This document shows, one piece after another, positions 26,414 to 32,928 of a DNA stretch of 32,928 nt. The position numbers and the translations under genes were made by a program. This stretch comes from Bacillota bacterium. Its GTDB lineage: Bacteria; Bacillota; Sulfobacillia; Sulfobacillales; Sulfobacillaceae. Under the pieces are notes generated by a model. That model had not been told where the DNA came from. It was given only the letters and a program-made list of their open reading frames with translations, and searched no databases. Where the stretch lies: the NCBI GenBank assembly GCA_023475835.1, contig JAMCVM010000014.1:1-32928 (forward strand), in the 5' to 3' direction. Position 1 is the stretch's first letter. Every line of letters starts with the position of its first letter.

Positions 26414-26862
26414 TACCATCGCCTCCTAATCCATGATATGTTCGCTGATTATCTTAGCACAAGATGGTCGCAGCCGCGTTTTTGGGAGAGCCTGATTAAA
26501 AAAACCTCGTAAACCGTCATTCGAGGTCACTGCCTGACGGCAGCGCGGATCTCACAGGATTTGTCCGTTGGAGGGCTGCTCTCGCACTATTGAAAGAGAA
26601 TCGGCGGGACGGCCCGCTCTCCTTCGCCGCCCAGGATCCACGAAAGAGAATGGCTATGCGTCTCGCCCCTGTCTTTCGCGTGGTACCCTCGGCCCAGGTG
26701 TTACCCGGCTCCTGATTCAGATGCCCCGCCGCGTCTTTCACCGTGTGACTACGGCAGGGATTGTGTCATTTAAGTGTTTAACGCTGATAAATCCAAGATC
26801 ATTATACCATCCATTATAAATCTTTACGAGCAAATTATGAAGCAGTTACAACCTCCTCCCCC
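26414..26862. other. Intergenic region between DsrE gene and cydC fragment
   Basis: About 450 bp without a recognised gene. ACCTCG at about 26504 and CGAGGT at about 26522 form a short hairpin. No further repeat or transposase was identified. Confidence 0.35.
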
Positions 26863-27939
26863 CTAGACTTGGGCCAGCCCTGATATTAGCCAATTGCAGG
26901 TCAAGAGTTGGTAGCGCATCATCCGACGGGCCAAGGCATTCGACTGCATGACCATCTCCGGACTGCCATGGTCGACGATGCGTCCGTCGGCGATCACCGC
27001 CACCGGATCCACCAGACTTAAGTTGGGTAGGCGATGGGTGACCCACAATACCGAGCGCTCCGTGGCCCAAGCAAAGAGGCTCGACAACACTTGACGTTCG
27101 CTAACCAGGTCAAGGCCTTCGGTGGGCTCGTCCAACAGCAGAATCGGCGCAGATTTGAGCACGACCCGGGCGATAGTTACGCGTTTGATTTCACCGCCCC
27201 CCCAAAGGGTTGTTCCGCGACTGTCCAACGGGGTATCTAGCCCTAAGAGCAAGGAGGCGATCAGCGGTCCGAGTTGAGACAATTCGATCGCCTCTTCTAA
27301 CGCCTCGTCAGTGGCGTCGGCGCGAGCCAGCAACAGATTTTCACGCAGGGTGATGGCGAATATATAGGGTTCTTGATTTACCACACCCATGAATTTGCGA
27401 ATATCTTCGCGCGGCATCGTTTGAAGATCCGTGCCATCGAGATCAAGGCGACCCGATTGGACGCGAGTCAACGCGCTTAACACCCGAATCAACGTGCTCT
27501 TCCCAGACCCGTTGGCGCCGATAACCGCCATATGGTGGTTGGGCTGGAGGGTTAGACTCAGACCCGTGAGAGCAAGTGAGGACGTCCCATCATATTGCAC
27601 GATAACATTACTGAGACGGATCGTAGGATGTTCGGAGACGACCGCAGAGTTTGAGAGCACGGCCAAAGGCTCGGGAACCAAGGTCATCTCCTGCACTCGC
27701 TGCTGAACCGATGGGATTTCGCCGCCTGTTGAAATGCTGCTGGCAACCCGTTGACCAGTTCAAAGCTGGCTAAGGTCAATAGAGCGATAACGGCAACAAA
27801 AAATGGGGGCTAGGGTATGATGGTCCACCGCGCGGATAGCAACCATCAAAATCAACCACAAGCCTAACAACGACACCAACAGCGAAAGTCCCTGGAACAA
27901 TCCCCTAAGACGATGCAGCCGCAGTTTCGTGGCCTGCCA
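26863..27939 (-). pseudogene. cydC: cydC fragment (cytochrome bd ABC exporter), 5'-truncated and frameshifted
   Basis: The ATPase half is open: Walker A GANGSGKST, signature LWGGGEIKR instead of the usual LSGGE-type, Walker B PILLLDEPTEGLD and H-loop VTHRL. Upstream, in other frames, the end of the CydC membrane domain is visible. It runs from WQATKLRLHRLRGLFQGLSL through LWLILMVAIRAVDHHTLAPI, then after a shift VAVIALLTLASFELVNGLPA. At least two frameshifts lie between 27690 and 27830. The first 60% of the membrane domain is missing. CydC, with CydD, exports thiols needed for cytochrome bd assembly. The break is next to a cydB fragment pointing the other way. Confidence 0.7.
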
Positions 27940-27980
27940 GCCTCAGTCCGCTGTGATGAGACGGGATGTCGCCAGATCCT

Positions 27981-28804
27981 AGCGGCGCCATGTTCGCCGC
28001 CTTTCCGGATTGGTATGCTACGTTCTTTAGTGGTTTTTACTTGGCATTGTTCTTACTCATAGTCGCTCTCATATTTCGTGGAGTGGCCATTGAATTTCGG
28101 AGTAAAGATGCGAGGCCCGGCCGAAGAAAAATGTTTGATGCGTTTATTGTTATCGGCAGTCTAATCCCTCCATTCATTTGGAGAGTGGCTCTGGGCAACC
28201 TGCTCCATGGCGTCCCGATTAGCGCTCACCTGAATTATGGGGATCGTTTTTTACCCTATGAAACCCCTATGCCTTAGTTGGAGGCGTGGCCACCATTCTC
28301 CTGTTTGTTCTGCACGGAGCCCTTGACCTTGGCTTAAAGAGTCCTGAACCTTTAGCCGAGCGCGCTTGGGCCATCGCCTATCGAGTGGGCCTTTTGGCTA
28401 CGGGGTTTTACTTTGGCTTTGTGGTGCTCAGTTATGTGTACAGCGATTTTGCCCATAAACTGGGAGTGAACCCGGGTCCGATTCCGATGTTGGCGGGAGT
28501 CAGCATGATTGCCGTACGTTTTCTATTGCCTGGAAAACATTATGGCTGGGCTTTTGCGGCCACGGGATTGACCATGGCTTTGTCGGCCGTAAGTGTCTTC
28601 TTGGTGCTCTTTCCCGACGTGATGATCTCCACCCTCAATCCTCACTGGAGTCTGACGATTTATAATGCCTCAGCTAATCCCTACAGTCTGAAAGTCATGA
28701 CCATCTTAACGCTCACGCTGCTGCCTTTTGTTCTCGCTTACCAAGCCTGGTCCTATTGGGTGTTTCGAAAACGCATCACCATGAGCAATTCGTTTCACGA
28801 TTGA
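27981..28804 (+). pseudogene. cydB: cydB fragment (cytochrome bd oxidase subunit II), 5'-truncated, one frameshift
   Basis: Homology begins with GAMFAAFPDWYATFFSGFYL and continues ALFLLIVALIFRGVAIEFRS, IVIGSLIPPFIWRVALGNLL and HGVPISAHLNY, all classic CydB. At 28240-28265 the frame breaks: NPYALVGGVATILLFVLHGA is encoded one phase over. The second frame then runs to a normal C-terminus at 28804, including LPGKHYGWAF and SLTIYNASANPYSLKVM. The first 60 or so residues, with the helix that starts normal CydB, are absent. The oxidase subunit cannot be functional. The gene points away from the cydC fragment, with about 40 bp between their broken ends. Confidence 0.85.
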
Positions 28805-29149
28805 TTCGAGCAACTGGCTTCGGAGTGTTCGGATCCGAACGACTTGATGAACCGATCGCAAGATCGTAGGCTCTCTCAAGCCGACCGCTGGCACCCTCGC
28901 ACGTGAAGGCACCAAGCACGATCTTGGTTGGACGCCCCAATCAATCGACTCATGAGACGGGGAATGCCGATAGCACTCGGCAAAATCGGGGGCCAGGGGG
29001 GCACCGGATAGCTAATCTTGTGAACGGTGCGGGTCATCATTTTAGCGATTTCAAGACGTGCATCCTAGCGTTGATGGTCGTCGTGGTCGAAAACGATCGT
29101 CGAAGTCCTGGCTCGAGTCGGTTGGCTTCGGATTTCTGCCCGAATACCC
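28805..29149. other. Decayed DNA after cydB fragment
   Basis: About 345 bp. Nothing recognisable apart from short open frames without ribosome sites. Confidence 0.3.
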
Positions 29150-29340
29150 GTGGCGAGATGCGTGCAAATGAAGCAGAGCGACCAATCTCGGGGCATTCGC
29201 CGACAGAGCAGAGTCTCGGAGCCTTTACGCGCTCCGGGTGGTTTTGCCTGTCCTGCGTGCGATTTTAAGACTCGCTCGGAAGAGCTTACTCTCTGCTGTG
29301 GTCAAAGCCGGAAGCCCCTAGAAAAACGGCAAATGCGGAC
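29150..29340 (+). pseudogene. Possible IS1595-type transposase N-terminal remnant
   Basis: Part of this frame reads LRAPGGFACPACDFKTRSEE then LTLCCGQSRKP. Pairs of cysteines around a GFxCPxC motif resemble the zinc-ribbon start of IS1595/ISXO2 transposases (WPxGFxCPxCG...C..C). The frame carries no recognisable catalytic region afterward. A related C-terminal remnant is at 1885-2304. Confidence 0.35.
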
Positions 29341-29786
29341 CATTTGCGGATCTTGCCGATGTTGCCCGCATAAGTCCACGGCACGTGTCCTTGACCCAGT
29401 GCCCTTGATAACAAAGAGCTGTCTCGCAAAAGGAGCCTTGCACAAAGGTTTTATTTGTCTCTTCAGCCCGGTTGTGGCCTAGATGGGGTAGTGGGTCTCG
29501 ATCATTCTCGGCGCACCCCGGAGTGCCCAATATTTCCTGCTCTAAATAATGCATACCGCCTAGTGCCATTTGCCCCAAGCACTGTCCACAGCTGCCGACC
29601 CGACGGTCGGGAAGCGATGCAGTCCTCACTTGATTTGGATCGCCGCTTATCCCAAAACTCGCAGCGCGGAACCAAGATCGGTCCGGGTTATTCTCGTCCA
29701 TTCCTGGAGACAGAGGACTCTTTGTGGAATAAGAGATATTGTACTATCGGTTGTTCTTGAAGTATTACGGGGATGGAAGCGATGAC
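29341..29786. other. Intergenic region without recognised gene
   Basis: About 445 bp, with short frames only. The right end supplies GGATGGAAG, a weak ribosome site for the helix-turn-helix gene. Confidence 0.3.
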
Positions 29787-30390
29787 ATGGTGGGCCATTA
29801 TCTTAGAGTCCAAGATGCTGCCCGTTTGTTGGATGTATCACCCGCGACGATTCGCCGGTATTCGCTTCAGGGGTGGTTGCCCGCTTACCGCGTAGGCCAC
29901 GGGCCCGGGGGACATCGTCGATTTCTTTACGCCGATCTCCAAACCTTGGCGCGCCGAACTGGGCGGTTTATCCCCAATGAGCCTGAATGGGACCAGGGGC
30001 AGTCACTGACGGTGGACCACCTGGCTCAGTATCTTGGACTCTCTGTTCGTTACCTCCTCGTATCACGGATGGGTTTCATCAGGGGCGGAGTGGAATTGGG
30101 AGGGTCTTCGGACCTTGGAACGCCAAATCTATTTGGAGCCTGATCGGCCGATTGCTGTGGAGAAAGAGAGCGAGCCATCGCTGATGATGGAATCAGAGCG
30201 AGAGCGAGAGTGTGGGTGTCACGGCGAGGGCATGCACCGTCAACACGTAGAAGGCGGGTGGCGCTCGGGCCCGACGCATGGAAGCCCTGCTCGTCAGGGC
30301 CATCACGGAATGGCCGGTAGGCTGGCTGGGGAAGAGGCCAGTCTTGTCAAGTCTCAAGTTGTTTGGCCAGGGCAGTCTCATTTTGCGTGA
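29787..30390 (+). pseudogene. MerR/excisionase-like helix-turn-helix protein, frameshifted
   Basis: From ATG 29787 the frame reads LRVQDAARLLDVSPATIRRY then SLQGWLPAYRVGHGPGGHRR, a MerR-type winged helix-turn-helix. A second helix-turn-helix-like stretch, LTVDHLAQYLGLSVRYLLV, follows near residue 72. Near 30060-30075 the homologous phase appears to switch. The first frame ends at 30143 with a Gly-rich tail, while the next phase reads WVSSGAEWNWEGLRTLERQI. This continues the helix more naturally and runs to 30390. I infer a single-base frameshift. The exact function is unknown; such proteins are small DNA-binding regulators or element accessory factors. Confidence 0.5.
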
Positions 30391-30409
30391 CCGTTTCGAG
30401 GGTGACTAG

Positions 30410-30790
30410 CTTTTAGCACGGGCTGAATGGAGGGGCAGCGGTTTTCTGGGTATCCATTCGGCCCGTTTCAGCCTGAAAGGCTGTATCCCTAGCGCCATGA
30501 AGACAGCATTTGGTGCGCACGAGCAGTTTCGCTTGGACGGAGAGTCTACCGAAAGCGTGGAAGCTCTCCGCGACCAATCCCAGATGCCGGTTTTCCCCCC
30601 AAACACTGGTCCAGGAATGTGAGACGAACGGTCTTTTTCGTGGCCAAATAGCGTGAGACTCGACACCAGTCTGATGATGTTGCGTCGCGCCAGGCGCCAT
30701 CTCGAAGTGCAAAAAGCGGACCTCGAAGACCAGATTGAGGATCTAGAGCGACGTATCGCATCGCATCCTGACACGCAGTCTCCCTCATAA
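30410..30790 (+). pseudogene. Unidentified coiled-coil protein remnant with in-frame TGA
   Basis: One phase is open from 30410 to TAA 30788-30790 except for a TGA at 30620-30622. After the stop the product reads SFSWPNSVRLDTSLMMLRRA then RRHLEVQKADLEDQIEDLER, a strong coiled-coil pattern. Before it, the product includes QMPVFPPNTGPGM. No good start or ribosome site was seen, and competing open frames exist on the other strand. The family is not recognised. It could be the C-terminal part of the broken gene upstream, or a separate decayed gene. Confidence 0.35.
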
Positions 30791-31033
30791 CCGGTGGGGA
30801 CGACCGCAGCGAGAAGAGAGTGGACTCCGCAGAACGATCCTTACGAGTCGACTCTTTTTCGCTACGGTCTCGGTATCTGGATTCATAGGAATCACGTTGA
30901 TGGTGAGGATCAGTTGGACTCTGGCAAGGCACACTCTTGACACCACCCCGAACCTCACCCTCACTAAGGCATTTAAGGGGTCGATTCACGTCATCCAGGG
31001 TTCGATATATCATCACGCACCTAGGGGGCTGAC
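30791..31033. other. Decayed intergenic DNA
   Basis: No recognised gene. A minus-strand frame (30546-31016) is open but not family-like. It borders the IS-end-like repeat. Confidence 0.3.
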
Positions 31034-31127
31034 GCGAAACCCGCCAAACTGTCTTTCGAACATGGCAACCGTGCGGGTGTCAGGGTTCGCGATCCGGTCT
31101 TTTAGGACTTATGCACCAACTCTCTAG
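31034..31127 (+). repeat. Dispersed repeat, copy 2 (IS-end-like)
   Basis: It matches 13722-13815 along its length, with about 14 differences in 94 bases by hand alignment. Shared blocks include GTCTTTCGAA, GCAACCG, TCAGGGT, CGATCCGGT and TTTTAGGACTTATGCACCA. The orientation is the same as copy 1. Flanking DNA on both sides is unrelated, which marks the boundaries of a mobile or once-mobile unit. Confidence 0.6.
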
Positions 31128-31615
31128 ATCAGAGCGTCGTAGCATGATGATACCGGAACCTATTGGGTGCGCGGGTCATCGTGTGCGTTTTGGGGAGAAC
31201 GCCATCGGGTTAGGGAACCCATGATCCAGCATGGGATTGAGACGCCTACAGAGTGGGTACAATCTGGCCAATGGGCTCCGCGCAGGATACATGACGGTTT
31301 AAGCCAGGTGGTAGAGTTCAGATGCTAAAGTCACCGGGACTCTAGCCGATATGGTGGGTCGTGGCCGTTGAAAACTACGTTATCCTGGTCGCTGCTCTTC
31401 ATCGCCTGCTTCCCACCGGACTTATCCGGGGATGGATGAAACGTTTGCCTCTGAGAGCGGAGGGCGGCTATTTCTCGTCCCATGGTCCCCATATTTTGGC
31501 GCAGTTTTCAGCACGGTAAACGGTTGGCGGTAGCAACCCATCAAAGATTGGCTGGCAGCGAGCTCTGCGAGGTGCGTAAGGCCGTCGAGCGCGATCTTGC
31601 GGTCTCACTTGCTAG
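31128..31615. other. Decayed region downstream of the oxidoreductase gene
   Basis: About 490 bp. One plus-strand phase near 31500-31630 reads GKRLAVATHQRLAGSELCEV, protein-like but without start, ribosome site or recognised family. Otherwise nothing. Confidence 0.3.
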
Positions 31616-32716
31616 CTATTTCGGCCAGACGTGACCGAATGCTCGCGCGAGACCGCGACGGTATTGGCGAAAGACCATGCGTTTCATCCACCGCGCACTG
31701 TAGCCTTGCACCGCCAATCCACCATGGTACACCCAGCCTACCCCTTTTCCAGGGTTTAACGCCACCAGCATGCCTCTTAATCGCGGATGAAAGGTAGGGA
31801 GCGGATAGTCATGATGCAAGCGTCGTCCGATCACGGTGCCAACGTAAGCTCCCGCTTGTTCCGCTAATTGGGCCGTCTGGGGAATCCAGCGTTTGTCATA
31901 ACCTCGAATCCTCCACAGATCGCCGGCAACGTAGATCTGGTCAGCAACTTCTCCGGTGTCGTCGCCGACAGGATAGCCCTGGCTGTCCAACGGCAAATCC
32001 GTGTCACGGAGCCACCCTGGGGGTTCGATCCCACCGGCCCAAATGAGGACATCATAATTCAGACGATGTTCTCCCGCTATTACGTGGTCGGCGGTGACCT
32101 CGGAAAGCTGGCTGCCTAAATGAAAATGCACCCCCGCGGTCTCTAATCGCCGATGCGCGTAGGCGGCTAGACCCGGGCCGAGGCCCGGGAGCAGCCGGGT
32201 CGACCCCTCTACCACACTCACCCGATGGCGCGACACCAACACCCCCGCGATTTCGATTCCGGTCAAGCCACCGCCTACGATGACGACTGTCTGGTTGGCT
32301 CGTCGGTCTATGTGACGCTTAATCCGCTCGGTATCCTTAGCACTCTTCAACGGCAAAGCAAACTTCTGCAAGCCAGCAATGTGGGGAAAGGCGGGGACCG
32401 TACCCACCGCTAAAATCAACCAGTCAAACGCTACCTGTTCGCCTGAGCCGAGCGACAACCAGCGCTGGGCGCAGTTAATGCTGACAATGGCGTCGGCAAT
32501 TCTACTGACCCGTGCGTCTTTTAGCAAATGGTCGTAAGAAACGACCCGACGCGACACTTGCTTTCCCGGACTTAACGCTTCGGGCAATTCTGGTATCAGG
32601 GTGTGGCCCGGCTCCGAGTCCACCAGGGTCAGGCGCGCGCCCGGCTCATTCAAAAGTTTTGCGAGCGCTGCCAATCCAGCATAGCCTCCACCCGCGACGA
32701 CGATTCGCTGAGCCAC
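31616..32716 (-). CDS. NDH-2-type FAD/NAD(P)H oxidoreductase
   Basis: A 366-residue protein. GTG 32716 is preferred: GGAGGG lies 7 bases upstream and the FAD-binding strand follows at once (AQRIVVAGGGYAGLAAL). The ATG at 32737 would place the ribosome site inside the gene. The second dinucleotide fold reads TVVIVGGGLTGIEIAG. Between and after come ILAVGTVP, LIWAGGIEPP and IYVAGDLWRI, the usual NDH-2/pyridine-nucleotide disulfide oxidoreductase landmarks. The C-terminus is basic and amphipathic (RWMKRMVFRQYRRGLARAFG), fitting membrane attachment. The likely role is electron transfer from NAD(P)H to quinone. The length is slightly shorter than typical NDH-2 (about 400). Confidence 0.82.
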   Translation of the reverse strand: MAQRIVVAGGGYAGLAALAKLLNEPGARLTLVDSEPGHTLIPELPEALSPGKQVSRRVVSYDHLLKDARVSRIADAIVSINCAQRWLSLGSGEQVAFDWLILAVGTVPAFPHIAGLQKFALPLKSAKDTERIKRHIDRRANQTVVIVGGGLTGIEIAGVLVSRHRVSVVEGSTRLLPGLGPGLAAYAHRRLETAGVHFHLGSQLSEVTADHVIAGEHRLNYDVLIWAGGIEPPGWLRDTDLPLDSQGYPVGDDTGEVADQIYVAGDLWRIRGYDKRWIPQTAQLAEQAGAYVGTVIGRRLHHDYPLPTFHPRLRGMLVALNPGKGVGWVYHGGLAVQGYSARWMKRMVFRQYRRGLARAFGHVWPK

Positions 32717-32847
32717 TTGCCATCCCTCCGTATGCACTCTAGCATGCCAATTCGCGTCAGCGCTGATACCCCTTCCACGGCCATACCTCTTCGATTTTTG
32801 CTCCGATACGAGGGTAAATAACTGCTAAAACAAATCACATGATATCT

Positions 32848-32875
32848 ATGTACATCGCATCATAAGGTGTATAAT
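32848..32875 (+). promoter_or_regulatory. Near-consensus promoter, possibly leaderless
   Basis: TATAAT at 32870-32875 is a perfect -10. TGTACA at 32848-32853 is a reasonable -35 with a 16-bp spacer. The ATG codons at 32876 and 32882 lie so close that transcription would begin at about the start codon. Confidence 0.5.
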
Positions 32876-32928
32876 ATGGGTATGCTAGTGAATATTGGCA
32901 AGGCTGCGAAAGCACTGGGTGTCCATCC
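32876..32928 (+). CDS. MerR-like or IS607-type gene, 5' end (runs off right edge)
   Basis: The visible translation is MGMLVNIGKAAKALGVHP. The pattern NIGKAAKALGVHP is the first helix-turn-helix of MerR-type proteins, including the DNA-binding start of IS607 serine recombinases (IGEAAKALGVS). Starts at 32876, 32882 or GTG 32888 are all possible. No ribosome site precedes it. The sequence ends after 17 codons, so the family cannot be fixed. Confidence 0.5.
   Translation, partial: MGMLVNIGKAAKALGVH

Overview
The window looks like a chromosomal segment of a moderately GC-rich Gram-positive bacterium. Gene content and style resemble acidophilic Firmicutes of the Sulfobacillus type: strong AGGAGG-like ribosome sites, a Pnkp/Hen1 RNA-repair pair, PrsW and YihY membrane proteins, an NDH-2 enzyme, cytochrome bd remnants and DsrE. 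That assignment is inference from protein resemblance, not a database result. No rRNA, tRNA or CRISPR array was found.

The segment alternates between short healthy operons and long stretches of decayed DNA. From 1 to about 2.3 kb lie two broken transposases (IS66-type, then IS1595/ISXO2-type). A 127-bp MITE-like element sits between the two halves of the first. At 3.1-4.1 kb is a three-gene operon of short prepilin-like proteins with type IVb/Tad-style cleavage sites. At 4.5-6.5 kb are a RecF/SMC-like ATPase and a YgjP-type metallopeptidase.

From 6.7 to 10.7 kb on the minus strand lies a nearly full-length hen1-pnkp RNA 3'-end methylation and repair operon. It carries three in-frame stop codons (TAG, TGA, TAG) and one single-base deletion. 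This is the most striking feature of the window. Next come an ABC ATPase/permease pair (11.2-13.4 kb), a SIMPL-domain protein (14.2-14.9 kb), and an ECF sigma factor with its probable membrane anti-sigma partner (15.1-16.4 kb).

After 1.3 kb of decayed DNA with a second MITE copy come a truncated sigma-factor fragment, an isochorismatase-fold protein without the nucleophilic cysteine, and an aquaporin-family channel (17.8-19.8 kb). Convergent to these lie a PrsW protease and, after another decayed gap, a YihY/BrkB protein.

From 23.6 to 26.4 kb is a compact regulatory cluster: a protein with two tandem winged helices, a DUF2892 membrane protein, a TrmB-like regulator with a four-cysteine cluster, and a DsrE-family protein. 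Two imperfect TAAC-N7-GTTA-like sites lie upstream of the tandem winged-helix gene and the TrmB gene. The remainder holds a rearranged cytochrome bd locus (cydC and cydB fragments facing away from each other), a frameshifted helix-turn-helix gene, transposon debris, an intact NDH-2-type oxidoreductase and, at the right edge, the start of a MerR-like or IS607-like gene behind a near-consensus promoter.
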